Shown: positions 16,751 through 25,297 of the stretch, one piece after another | How the letters are laid out: every line of letters begins with the position of its first letter | How positions within the stretch are numbered: position 1 is the stretch's first letter | Assembly (NCBI GenBank): GCA_050945155.1 | Contig: JBMNSK010000011.1 | Span: 1 to 37,214, forward strand | DNA from: JBMNSK01 sp050945155 | Lineage (GTDB): Bacteria; Actinomycetota; Coriobacteriia; Coriobacteriales; Eggerthellaceae | Length of the DNA stretch: 37,214 bases | Direction of reading: 5' to 3' | Program-made: the position numbers and the translations under genes | The notes under the pieces: model-generated | Seen by the model: only the letters and a program-made list of their open reading frames with translations | Databases searched by the model: none | Told to the model about the DNA's origin: nothing

Positions 16751-17521
16751 TTAGAGACAGGCCTTAATAAGATCGACAAAAGAGTCTGCATCAAGGGAAG
16801 CGCCGCCGACAAGACCGCCATCGATATCTTCTTGTGCCATCAGACCCTCTACATTGGCAGGTTTCATAGAGCCGCCATAGAGAATACGCATTTCATCTGC
16901 GGTTTCCTGCGAATAGATTTCGGCAATAGTTTGACGAATAGCTAAGCAAGCGTCCTCAGCTTGTTCCGGAGTTGCCGTCCGGCCGGTGCCAATTGCCCAA
17001 ATAGGTTCATAAGCAATAACGCAGTCTTTAGCATCTGCCTCTTCTACTCCGGCAAGCGCTGCACGTACCTGAGGACAGATAAAGTCGTTTGTTTTACCCT
17101 CATCGCGAACAGCAAGCGATTCGCCGACACAGATAATAGGATGAAGGCCGCCTTCAAGTAATGCTTTAACCTTAAGGTTGACCGTCTCGTTGGTTTCAGC
17201 GAAGTAAGCACGACGCTCAGAATGTCCAACGATGCAGTGTGTACAACCAATCTCGGAAAGCATCCTTACTGAGATTTCACCCGTAAAGGCTCCTTCGGGT
17301 TCCCAATGCACATTTTGGGCGCCAACGAATATCTCATCTTTATCGAATTCAAATACGGAATAGACCTGCTTTAAGTCTACAGCTGGTGGGCAAACCACGA
17401 TGTCCATGTGATGTGACCAGTCTTTAAAATACCTATTGGAAATTTCCTGTGCTAAGACGACAGCCTCAGCCGTTGTCTTATGCATCTTCCAGTTACCTGC
17501 CATCATAGGCCTACGTGTCAT
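16751..17521 (-). CDS. tpiA: Triosephosphate isomerase
   Basis: This glycolytic enzyme interconverts dihydroxyacetone phosphate and glyceraldehyde 3-phosphate in the cytoplasm. It has 256 residues, normal length. Catalytic residues are visible: Lys12 in MAGNWKMHK, the electrophilic His in CIVGHSERRAYF, and the base Glu in VIAYEPIWAIGTGRTATPEQ, which also contains the mobile loop. The phosphate-binding ILYGGSMKPAN and GLVGGASLD follow. It is the third gene of the gap-pgk-tpiA series, 18 bases after pgk. Confidence 0.98.
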   Translation of the reverse strand: MTRRPMMAGNWKMHKTTAEAVVLAQEISNRYFKDWSHHMDIVVCPPAVDLKQVYSVFEFDKDEIFVGAQNVHWEPEGAFTGEISVRMLSEIGCTHCIVGHSERRAYFAETNETVNLKVKALLEGGLHPIICVGESLAVRDEGKTNDFICPQVRAALAGVEEADAKDCVIAYEPIWAIGTGRTATPEQAEDACLAIRQTIAEIYSQETADEMRILYGGSMKPANVEGLMAQEDIDGGLVGGASLDADSFVDLIKACL

Positions 17522-17539
17522 AGTTGCTCCTTATTCTTC

Positions 17540-18730
17540 TTACTCGCTTTTGAGAGCTTCAAGTCCAGGCAATTTTTCGCCCTGAACCAATTCCATAGAG
17601 GCGCCACCGCCTGTTGAAATAAAGGTCATACTATCGGCAAGGCCAAACTTATTGACCGCCGCGACACTGTCTCCCCCACCAATAATGGTGGTTGCATGCG
17701 TGTTATCTGCAACAGCGCACGCAACAGCTTTCGTTCCAGCCGAGAAAGATTCCATTTCAAATACACCCATGGGTCCGTTCCAGAACACCGTGCGGGCAGC
17801 TGCAATAGCTTCAGCATACAGTCCTGCTGTTTTCGGACCGATGTCAAGGCCCATCATGCGTGATGGAATTCTTTCAATATCAACTGTTGTGATGATGGAA
17901 TCCTCACTGAACTCACTTGCGCAGACCTGGTCAACGGGAAGCAGAAGGTTAACACCTTTATCTTCAGCCTTGTCCAGCATTGCCTGCGCACGATCAACCC
18001 AGTCCTGTTCAACAAGCGAAGTGCCTACTTCGTATCCTCTTGCAACCAAAAAGGTAAAACTCATGGCACCGCCGATAATAAGCGTGTCACATTTATCGAG
18101 GAGAGCATCTATGACCTTAATTTTGTCAGAAACCTTTGAGCCGCCAAGAATGGCAACAAAAGGACGGTCCGGGTTTTCAAGCATGCCTGAAATTGTTGAA
18201 ACCTCTTTAAGGATAAGATAGCCGGCATAGGCCGGAAGTAATTTTGCAACGCCGGTAGTCGATGCGTGAGCACGGTGAGCAGTGCCGAACGCATCGTTTA
18301 CATAGATATCAGCAAGACTTGCAAGCGCCTTGCAGAACTCAGGGTCGTTCTTCTTTTCGCGCGCATCAAAGCGGAGATTCTCAAGAACTAAGACTTCCCC
18401 GTCTTTGAGATTTGCAGCTTTCTTGTGTGCATCCTCCCCCACAATGTCTGAGGAGAAATAAACAGGAGCATCAATGAGTTCGCTTAAACGCTCGGCCACA
18501 GGCTTTAAAGAAAATTCCTCTTCATAGCCAGTTCCTTGCGGCCTTCCTCGGTGACTCATGATAATAAGACGGCCGCCGTGGTCGATAAGATACTGCAGCG
18601 TCGGAATTGCAGCCCGAATGCGCGTATCATCGCTTACTTTTCCATCGGCAATGGGCGTATTGAAATCAACACGCACCAGTATGCGCTTGCCCTGTGGGTT
18701 CATTTCTTCCAAAGACTTTATAGAGGACAT
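17540..18730 (-). CDS. pgk: Phosphoglycerate kinase
   Basis: This enzyme makes ATP from 1,3-bisphosphoglycerate in glycolysis. It has 396 residues from the ATG at 18730 (MSSIKSLEEMN), which is the family length. Motifs seen are KRILVRVDFNTPI and the substrate-binding RLIIMSHRGRPQG in the N-domain, the GAMSFTFL hinge region, and WNGPMGVFEM with IIGGGDSVAA in the nucleotide domain. An in-frame start further upstream (18769) would place the initiation site inside a GC-rich stem-loop and add 13 residues not typical of the family. It lies between gap and tpiA, all on the minus strand. Confidence 0.97.
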   Translation of the reverse strand: MSSIKSLEEMNPQGKRILVRVDFNTPIADGKVSDDTRIRAAIPTLQYLIDHGGRLIIMSHRGRPQGTGYEEEFSLKPVAERLSELIDAPVYFSSDIVGEDAHKKAANLKDGEVLVLENLRFDAREKKNDPEFCKALASLADIYVNDAFGTAHRAHASTTGVAKLLPAYAGYLILKEVSTISGMLENPDRPFVAILGGSKVSDKIKVIDALLDKCDTLIIGGAMSFTFLVARGYEVGTSLVEQDWVDRAQAMLDKAEDKGVNLLLPVDQVCASEFSEDSIITTVDIERIPSRMMGLDIGPKTAGLYAEAIAAARTVFWNGPMGVFEMESFSAGTKAVACAVADNTHATTIIGGGDSVAAVNKFGLADSMTFISTGGGASMELVQGEKLPGLEALKSE

Positions 18731-18753
18731 AGATTCACCTACCTCAAGAAGAA

Positions 18754-18778
18754 GCGGGCGACCCTGCAAGCCGCCCGC
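18754..18778 (-). other. GC-rich stem-loop between gap and pgk
   Basis: GCGGGCG (18754-18760) pairs perfectly with CGCCCGC (18772-18778) around an 11-base loop, in the 60-base gap between the gap stop and the pgk start. There is no T-run on either side, so an mRNA processing or stability element is more likely than a full terminator. Confidence 0.65.
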
Positions 18779-18790
18779 CGAAATCGCCTC

Positions 18791-19792
18791 TTAGAATAAT
18801 ATTTTGACGAGGTCTTTTACGCGGTTTGAATAACCCCATTCATTGTCATACCAAGAAATACACTTGGCAAAATTGCTCTCGCCACCAAGAACCATGGTCA
18901 TGCCAGCATCATAGATAGATGAATGAGCATTTCCGATGATGTCGGTGGAAACCAAAGGCTCTTCACTATACTCAAGTATGCCCTTCATAGGACCTTCTGC
19001 AGCAGCCTTCATGGCAGCATTGATTTCTTCTTTCGTGGCAGCGCGGCCAAGCTCGACCGTGAGGTCGACCATGGAGCCATCAGGAGTTGGAACGCGTGTT
19101 GCGAAGCCATCAAATTTGCCCTTAAGTTCTGGCAATACTAAAGAAACGGCACGTGCAGCACCACTTGTCGTGGGGATAACGTTTAAAGCAGCAGCACGCG
19201 CACGACGAATATCTTTATGAGGAAGGTCAAGGATCTTTTGGTCATTCGTATAAGAATGAATCGTGTTCATATAGCCGCGTTCAATACCGAAGTTATCAAG
19301 GAGAACCTTTGCAAACGGTGCGAGGCAGTTGGTGGTGCAGGAAGCATTCGAAATAATATTGTGCTTCTCACCATCATACTTATCGTCATTTACACCCATA
19401 ACAACGGTAATATCTTCGTTCTTTGCTGGTGCGCTGATAACAACCTTCTTAGCGCCAGACTCAAGGTGAGCGCAAGCTTTTGTTCCGTCAGTGAAAAAGC
19501 CAGTTGCTTCTACAACAACGTCAACACCGAGCTGACCCCAAGGAAGATTCGCGGGGTCGCGGTCACAAAGCTTGGTAATCTCATGTCCATCAACAACAAA
19601 GGAATCGTCTTTTGCTTCGATGGTGTCGAACATGCGACCATGCACTGAGTCGTACTTCAGAAGATGAGCTATTGCAGGGATGGCACCAAGGTCATTCACG
19701 GCAACGACCTCAAGCTCGGGGTCATTTGCCATTGCGCGGAAAACGAGACGCCCGATTCGCCCGAATCCGTTGATGCCTACTTTGATTGCCAT
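18791..19792 (-). CDS. gap: Glyceraldehyde-3-phosphate dehydrogenase
   Basis: This enzyme oxidises glyceraldehyde 3-phosphate to 1,3-bisphosphoglycerate with NAD in glycolysis. It has 333 residues. The N-terminal Rossmann motif is INGFGRIGRLVFR, with NDL near residue 33-35 suggesting NAD preference. The active-site SNASCTTNCLAPF carries Cys152. The C-terminal WYDNEWGYSNR is complete. AGGGG precedes the ATG. It is the first glycolytic gene of the cluster and follows whiA; a stem-loop at 19836-19853 may separate the two transcripts partly. Confidence 0.98.
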   Translation of the reverse strand: MAIKVGINGFGRIGRLVFRAMANDPELEVVAVNDLGAIPAIAHLLKYDSVHGRMFDTIEAKDDSFVVDGHEITKLCDRDPANLPWGQLGVDVVVEATGFFTDGTKACAHLESGAKKVVISAPAKNEDITVVMGVNDDKYDGEKHNIISNASCTTNCLAPFAKVLLDNFGIERGYMNTIHSYTNDQKILDLPHKDIRRARAAALNVIPTTSGAARAVSLVLPELKGKFDGFATRVPTPDGSMVDLTVELGRAATKEEINAAMKAAAEGPMKGILEYSEEPLVSTDIIGNAHSSIYDAGMTMVLGGESNFAKCISWYDNEWGYSNRVKDLVKILF

Positions 19793-19835
19793 GTGTATCC
19801 CCTTTCGTTAGATACTTGAGTTAAACAATACCTTT

Positions 19836-19853
19836 GGTCCGATGGCACGGACC
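19836..19853 (-). terminator. Possible weak terminator between whiA and gap
   Basis: GGTCCG and CGGACC form a 6-bp stem around a six-base loop, eight bases past the whiA stop. Only a poor T-run (GGTATTGTTT) follows on the minus strand. It may reduce read-through into gap. Confidence 0.5.
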
Positions 19854-19861
19854 TATCCATT

Positions 19862-20791
19862 TTACTCCCTTATCTCCTTAGCCATCTGTTCTATTCTCCG
19901 CACGCGATGGTAGACGGCGGATTTGGATAGCGGAGGGGAGGCCATTTCACCTAACTCTTTTAAGGTGGCACTTGGATATCTTACCCGTAGTCGTATGAAT
20001 TCTTGAAGGGCTGGAGGTAGATTCTCCATACCATGAGCTTCTAATACGGTTCTTATAGCAAAAATTTGGTCCACGGAAGCATTTGCACTCTTTGCTTGGT
20101 TTGCGATTTCTGCATTCGTGATTCGATTAACATCGTTGCGTACACTTTTGATGACACGTTCATTTTCCATTTTAAGCGCAGCCTGGTGTGCCCCCACATA
20201 GGCAAGAAACTCAAGAATAGCTTCCCCGCTTTTTAGGTAGACCATATAAGAATTTCTACGCTGCATGACTTTCGCTTTAATGCCCTTGCGGCCCATAAGT
20301 TCGACAAGGCCAGAAGCAAGCTCTTCAGATTCGACCGTAATTTCAAAATGAAAATTGCCTTTAGGGTTGGCTACAAATCCACTACCAAGAAAAGCACCCC
20401 TCAGGTAGGCAGCCGCACAACATTGTTTTTCAACTAATTGAGGGCGAATTCCCATCTCAAGACCCGAATCAGAGAGCACACCCATATCAAGGAGCGCATC
20501 GTTGAGCTTTTCCTGTGTTGGAATACTAATTAGATAGTTCGGAATTTTATGGAGGACGCTTCTTCGAACGGTCAGTTGCGTCTTGAGGCCATATATCTCA
20601 TGCAGCAATCGAATAATGAGACGTGCCACACTCGGTGCGTCAGTAGAGATTTCAAGACGGTATTTTCCCTGTCCACTGAAATAGAGCGTACCCTCGATAC
20701 GGACAAGCGCAGCTAAGGTTGCCTTTTCGCAGTGACTGCAGACGGGCGCAACACGGGTTAATTCATCTTTTACTTCTGCCGTGAACGACAC
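19862..20791 (-). CDS. whiA: WhiA-type DNA-binding regulator
   Basis: WhiA proteins are DNA-binding proteins of Gram-positive bacteria, required for sporulation in Streptomyces and affecting cell division and chromosome segregation in Bacillus. This one has 309 residues. The N-terminal part is the LAGLIDADG-like fold with AAYLRGAFLGSGFVANP near the middle, lacking an endonuclease active site. The C-terminal helix-turn-helix includes ATLKELGEMASPPLSKSAVYHRVRRIE. It overlaps the end of yvcK by 22 bases, which implies translational coupling in the uvrC-rapZ-yvcK-whiA operon. Confidence 0.95.
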   Translation of the reverse strand: MSFTAEVKDELTRVAPVCSHCEKATLAALVRIEGTLYFSGQGKYRLEISTDAPSVARLIIRLLHEIYGLKTQLTVRRSVLHKIPNYLISIPTQEKLNDALLDMGVLSDSGLEMGIRPQLVEKQCCAAAYLRGAFLGSGFVANPKGNFHFEITVESEELASGLVELMGRKGIKAKVMQRRNSYMVYLKSGEAILEFLAYVGAHQAALKMENERVIKSVRNDVNRITNAEIANQAKSANASVDQIFAIRTVLEAHGMENLPPALQEFIRLRVRYPSATLKELGEMASPPLSKSAVYHRVRRIEQMAKEIRE

Positions 20792-21897
20792 AGCTTAAAC
20801 ACCCCCGCAAACGCATCCCGCAAAAGTTCTGGGTCATGCCAAGTTGGATGCTTTGGATCAAGGAGGTTGCGACAAATAACAACAACGCCTTCTTCGCGTT
20901 GAATTTCCTGAACATCCTTATAGGTGATAACAACCGGACGAATATGACCCGAAAGATCCTCATCATCCATTTCAGCATTTGAGGCATGCTCTGGGCTGTC
21001 TCCCGTAACAAAGTTAAAACTTCCTGTTGCTGGACTATCGGGGCGCAGGTGAAGAGGCGTATGAATGAGTGCGTAGTCTAGAAGGCCCCGCATACCGTGG
21101 TCGAGTAATGCCTGCACATGCTCACGAGCAGTAAGTCCCCAAGTTTCACCCTGCATATCTGCAAGCGAGCACACAAAAAGGGTAGCTGCATGCGAATTAC
21201 GGATTGCATCGAGAATGCCAGGTACCAAAAGATTGGGAATGACCGACGTAAAAAGTGAGCCTGGTCCAAGCACGATAAGGTCTGCATTGCTGATAGCTTC
21301 TATGGCTGGCTCGTAGGCACGAATAGGCTTAGAAGACCGCAGCTCAACATGTTCGAGTGCGGTCCTTGAATGACAAGCAACTGCCTGCCCTTCAATCTCA
21401 CTTCCATCTCTTGTACGTGCGTGTAAAGTAACGCGCCCTAAGGTTGAAGGATAGACATGACCCTGAGCATTTAATACGCGCTCACAAATTGCAATAGCTT
21501 CAGGGAAGGACCCTGAGGCATCTTCAAGAGCCGAAAGCATGAGATTTCCTAAGGTATGGTTTGCCGCAAACGGAAAACGATACTTAAAAGCCTGCGTCAT
21601 AGGGTCTTGCGGATCAGCGGCCATGGCCGCAATGCACTTGCGAACATCTCCCGGAGGTGTGACGTCTGCCTCCTCGCGAAGCGCACCGGTCGAGCCACCA
21701 TCATCAGCCATGGCAACAACTGCAGAGGTCTCTACTCCCATAGAAAGCAGGGTTCTGATGGATACCGGAGCGCCTGTTCCTCCGCCAATAACCACCGCTT
21801 TTTTATGGTGCCTGAAATCAGTTTTTGGCAAGACCTTCCCCAAAGCTGGGAAGGCAGCGGTAGCTGAAGGGTCTATGCTAAACGCTTTACCTTTCAT
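20770..21897 (-). CDS. yvcK: YvcK/CofD-like gluconeogenesis factor
   Basis: This cytoplasmic protein of the UPF0052/CofD-like family is needed in Bacillus for growth on gluconeogenic carbon and for cell shape, and binds UDP-sugars there. Motifs seen are KAVVIGGGTGAPVSIRTLL at about residues 33-51, VVAMADDGGSTGALREE, and the central DLIVLGPGSLFTSVIPNLLV. It has 375 residues, with an N-terminal extension of about 30 residues and a C-terminal end that reads into whiA. It lies between rapZ and whiA in the order conserved across Gram-positive genomes. Confidence 0.94.
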   Translation of the reverse strand: MKGKAFSIDPSATAAFPALGKVLPKTDFRHHKKAVVIGGGTGAPVSIRTLLSMGVETSAVVAMADDGGSTGALREEADVTPPGDVRKCIAAMAADPQDPMTQAFKYRFPFAANHTLGNLMLSALEDASGSFPEAIAICERVLNAQGHVYPSTLGRVTLHARTRDGSEIEGQAVACHSRTALEHVELRSSKPIRAYEPAIEAISNADLIVLGPGSLFTSVIPNLLVPGILDAIRNSHAATLFVCSLADMQGETWGLTAREHVQALLDHGMRGLLDYALIHTPLHLRPDSPATGSFNFVTGDSPEHASNAEMDDEDLSGHIRPVVITYKDVQEIQREEGVVVICRNLLDPKHPTWHDPELLRDAFAGVFKLCRSRQK

Positions 21898-21911
21898 GCG
21901 AAAATCCGTTT

Positions 21912-23129
21912 CTAGCGCCGAGAAGCGCGGCCTTGCATCCTATGATGACCTTGGTGAGGGTTGGGTATCTCATGACGGTTCAGACGCGAATGACGTCGAC
22001 TTTGGTCTTCGTCATGACCTTGACGTGTTTGAGAATTTTCTTTAGCCCTGTCTTGAGCCTGTCTCATGGGTACCTTATCCGCCTGCGTGTTAGGAACGGG
22101 TTTGGGACTTGTTGTCACCGCAGGAGGGCGCGACTCTATAGGGCGCATAGAACCCGAAGTTCCCAGCGGCTTAAAGGGATTTGTAGCATCAAGAGAGGGA
22201 TTCGCATTCACTAAGACGCCGTCAGAGCGCTCGGCAAGAGCTAAGTCGCGGTGGGCAATGCTGACGCGGTATCCCTTCTTCTTTAAGTACTCTCCCGTTT
22301 CTTCGGCAAGTGCAACGCTTCGATGCTGACCACCGGTGCATCCCATAGCGATAGCGAGCTGCTGCTTGCCTTCTTTCACATACCCCGGCATGACACAGTC
22401 TAAAAGCGCATACCATTTGTCTAAAAACTCACGCGTTTCTTCGTGCAAAATGACAAAGTCACGAACAGGAGCATCGAGTCCAGTAAGTGTTCGTAGCTTT
22501 GGATCATAATATGGGTTTGGAAGAAAACGAACGTCCATCACGAGGTCGGCATCATCGGGGGCTCCATGCTTGAAACCGAAGGAATAGACAGTAACGGAAA
22601 GACCCGCGCTTTCGTTTCCTCCAGTAAAAATCTTATTTATCTTGGCGCGAAGCTGTGTTGGCAATAGATCTGTTGTATCGATGACGTAGTTCGCTCGTTC
22701 ACGAATCCCAAACAAGAGGTCACGCTCACGCCGGATACCCTCCGAAATAGGAGCTCCATCGCTACACATCGGATGTCTTCGACGGCTAGATTTATACCGA
22801 GCAATAAGTTTTTCATCGTCTGCGTCTAAGAACAGAACACGAAAGTCAATCTTTTCTTCTTTCATGCGGTCAAGCTCAATATTGAGCCGCGAAAAATATT
22901 GCTGGGAGCGAGCATCGCAGACAATCGCAATGCAACGCCGGTCAATATCTTGGTTCGGAATATGAGCAAGGTGGAGGAGGTTGCTAATGAGTCCAGGTGG
23001 AAGATTATCGACACAGTAATAGCCGAGGTCTTCAAATACGTGCATGGCTTCAGTTCTACCAGCTCCACTCATTCCGCTGATAATTACCACTTCTGGCATG
23101 GTTTGCATGGTGGATTCCGCTTGAGCCAT
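21912..23129 (-). CDS. rapZ: RapZ-family nucleotide-binding protein with extra C-terminal tail
   Basis: RapZ in E. coli is an RNA-binding adaptor for sRNA decay; the Gram-positive homologue (YvcJ) is a nucleotide-binding protein with GTP/ATPase activity. The P-loop is SGMSGAGRT (residues 18-26), with Arg25 in the Lys position, a variant I recall in actinobacterial members. The core runs to about residue 303 and includes DVRFLPNPYYDPKLRTLTG and AIGCTGGQHRSVALAE-like sequence (here AMGCTGGQHRSVALAEE). About 100 further residues are Pro-, Gln-, Arg- and His-rich and look disordered. It starts six bases after uvrC. Usual family length is about 285-300, so the tail is an addition. Confidence 0.93.
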   Translation of the reverse strand: MAQAESTMQTMPEVVIISGMSGAGRTEAMHVFEDLGYYCVDNLPPGLISNLLHLAHIPNQDIDRRCIAIVCDARSQQYFSRLNIELDRMKEEKIDFRVLFLDADDEKLIARYKSSRRRHPMCSDGAPISEGIRRERDLLFGIRERANYVIDTTDLLPTQLRAKINKIFTGGNESAGLSVTVYSFGFKHGAPDDADLVMDVRFLPNPYYDPKLRTLTGLDAPVRDFVILHEETREFLDKWYALLDCVMPGYVKEGKQQLAIAMGCTGGQHRSVALAEETGEYLKKKGYRVSIAHRDLALAERSDGVLVNANPSLDATNPFKPLGTSGSMRPIESRPPAVTTSPKPVPNTQADKVPMRQAQDRAKENSQTRQGHDEDQSRRHSRLNRHEIPNPHQGHHRMQGRASRR

Positions 23130-23135
23130 ATGCGT

Positions 23136-25187
23136 CTAGTCCCCTCTATTCGACGTTTGTTCTATGGTAGGTTTGTCGTCTGTATGGTGAACCTTAAAAT
23201 CCATCGACTTCTCTTTTTCATTATACTGCCTTAAAACTCGATAGAGCTCTTCAGCAACATCTTCTGGCAGTACCCCCGTTGCCTTGATTTCTTCAAGCGT
23301 GGCGGCTTTAAGCCGTTTGAATGACTTGAAGGCTTTCAGGATGGCTTTCTTGCGTACAGGACCTATGCCCCCAACTTCATCAAGGACACTTAAGGTCATG
23401 CCCTTTCCCCGGAGCTCACGGTGATAGGTAATAGCAAACCTATGCGCCTCATCGCGTACCTGTTTCACCAGATAGAGTGATGCGGACCCTCCCGGCAAAA
23501 CAACCGGTCCACTCTCCTGCCAAGGAACAAAGAGCTCCTCATCTCGTTTCGCTAAGCCGGTAAGGCCAATATCATCAAGCCCCAGTTCATGAAAGACTTC
23601 AACCGCAGCACTTAGCTGGGGTTTGCCGCCATCGAGAATAACGAGGTCTGGCTTCTTTCCAAAGCGTTCATCTTCCATACGTTCGGGTGCATAACGGCGC
23701 CTCAGCACTTCCTGCATACTTAGAAAGTCATTCGCTTCATTAAGAGGAGTTTTAATCTTAAAACGACGATATTGGTTCTTATCAGGTTTGCCATTTGTAA
23801 AAACAACCATCGATGCAACCGTGTATGACCCATGAATGGTAGAAATGTCGAAACTTTCTATGCGCAGCGGTGGACTATCGAGGGCCAGAGCACTTTCCAG
23901 CTGAAGAAGAGCTGTATTTATCCGTTTATCGTCATAGTTGGTGCGCACCTTATAGCGTAAAAGAGTATGCCGCGCATTTGTTTCAGCAAGACTCACCAGC
24001 TCAGCCTTCTCCCCTTTTTGCGGAACAAGAAAATGTACCTGGGCATGGTGGGTGCTCTCAAGTTTTTCGGTGAGCCACATTGCCATTGCTTCTTCGTCCT
24101 CAGGCGCTGTCCTTACAACGATTTCATGAGGAATGGATGTAGTAGCGTCGTAGTAGCGCAGTAAAAACATATGGAGGAGGTCATCATCGGGGATGTCACT
24201 TCCCTTATTAAGGATGAACTCGTTGCTATTGATAATGCGTCCCTCACGTATCATGAAGACGTGAACGCCAGCAATGGTTTCCTCCCGATAAATACCAATC
24301 ACATCAGCATTGAGATTGTGCGCAGATACGGCGTGCTGCTTGCTTGTCAGAGATTGAATGGTGTCGATACGTGATTTCATACGGCCTGCGCGCTCAAAAT
24401 CAAGGGTCGCAGCCGCCTTATTCATCTCTTCCGTTAGTTCTTCAATAAACTCATCTTGTTTGCCGGAAAGAAAACGCTCTACTCGTTTAACGTTTTTCGC
24501 ATAGTCTTGGGGACTGATTGCCCCTGAGCATGCACCGGGACCAAGACCTACATGACAATCAAAACACGGTCGCAGAGATGGATTTTCTTTGAGGTAGTCT
24601 TCCCAAGAGACTTTTTCTAAATTGCGAGAGAGTCTTCGCCAGTCGGCGCAGGCGCTTGCACATATTGGAACTACTCTCCGTGCTATATCAATAAGTTCGC
24701 GAGCTGCTTTGCTGTCCGTGTAGGGGCCAAAGTACTTTGTCCCTGCTTTGTGTTTCTCCCGCGTGTATTTAATAGACGGAAAAGTATCCGAAAGGGTAAG
24801 CGCAATAAATGGATACGATTTATCGTCTTTGAAATCCGCATTAAAAAAGGGAGCGTACTGCTTAATTAGGTTCTTTTCGAGTACGAGCGACTCATGTTCG
24901 TTTTCTACAACGATGTATTCAAAGGAATAGATCTGGTCAACCAGCAGCGGAATTTTTGCTCTATCATCTTGGAAGTTTACGTACTGACGCATGCGGGCAC
25001 GAAGCTGTTTGGCCTTTCCCACATATATAACTTGCCCAGATTCATCTTTCCAAAGATAAACGCCGGGCAAACAAGGAACGCTATCGAGCTCTTTTTTTAT
25101 TCGCTGAATGCGTTCTTTTGAGCTTTGATTTGAGGACTTGGCACCTGAGTCCATGGCCCGCTCGTCTCTATCTTTACTCTCTGTCAT
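23136..25187 (-). CDS. uvrC: UvrABC system protein C
   Basis: This nuclease subunit makes both incisions around DNA damage in nucleotide excision repair. It has 683 residues: GIY-YIG domain near the N-terminus (GVYLWKDESGQVIYVGKAKQ, residues 42-61), a Cys cluster (CACADWRR, CFDCHVGLGPGACSG), the UVR motif for UvrB (LTEEMNKAAATLDFERAGRM), the RNase H-like domain (ESFDISTIHGSYTVASMVVF, DLVILDGGKPQL), and helix-hairpin-helix repeats (LDEVGGIGPVRKKAILKAF). A polar tail follows. The ATG at 25187 lies seven bases after a TATACT box and has no ribosome binding site; Met12 is an alternative. First gene of the rapZ-yvcK-whiA operon. Confidence 0.96.
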   Translation of the reverse strand: MTESKDRDERAMDSGAKSSNQSSKERIQRIKKELDSVPCLPGVYLWKDESGQVIYVGKAKQLRARMRQYVNFQDDRAKIPLLVDQIYSFEYIVVENEHESLVLEKNLIKQYAPFFNADFKDDKSYPFIALTLSDTFPSIKYTREKHKAGTKYFGPYTDSKAARELIDIARRVVPICASACADWRRLSRNLEKVSWEDYLKENPSLRPCFDCHVGLGPGACSGAISPQDYAKNVKRVERFLSGKQDEFIEELTEEMNKAAATLDFERAGRMKSRIDTIQSLTSKQHAVSAHNLNADVIGIYREETIAGVHVFMIREGRIINSNEFILNKGSDIPDDDLLHMFLLRYYDATTSIPHEIVVRTAPEDEEAMAMWLTEKLESTHHAQVHFLVPQKGEKAELVSLAETNARHTLLRYKVRTNYDDKRINTALLQLESALALDSPPLRIESFDISTIHGSYTVASMVVFTNGKPDKNQYRRFKIKTPLNEANDFLSMQEVLRRRYAPERMEDERFGKKPDLVILDGGKPQLSAAVEVFHELGLDDIGLTGLAKRDEELFVPWQESGPVVLPGGSASLYLVKQVRDEAHRFAITYHRELRGKGMTLSVLDEVGGIGPVRKKAILKAFKSFKRLKAATLEEIKATGVLPEDVAEELYRVLRQYNEKEKSMDFKVHHTDDKPTIEQTSNRGD

Positions 25188-25194
25188 GAAGCTG

Positions 25195-25203
25195 AGTATA
25201 ACA
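25195..25203 (-). promoter_or_regulatory. Extended -10 promoter of uvrC operon, likely leaderless
   Basis: On the minus strand TGT-TATACT lies only seven bases before the uvrC ATG, so transcription should begin at or next to the start codon. No Shine-Dalgarno sequence can fit. Confidence 0.68.
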
Positions 25204-25297
25204 AAGGACTTTGAAGCTTGGATGATTGGTCAATGGAGGTGCAGGATACTGCTCGAAGGTTATCAATTAAAAGACTACGGGTTTTATACAAGCATAT

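Noticed and set aside
17652..18221. 189-residue open frame on the plus strand
   Set aside because: It is antisense to pgk and Ser/Ala/Thr-rich as expected from a shadow of a conserved gene; no supporting signal.
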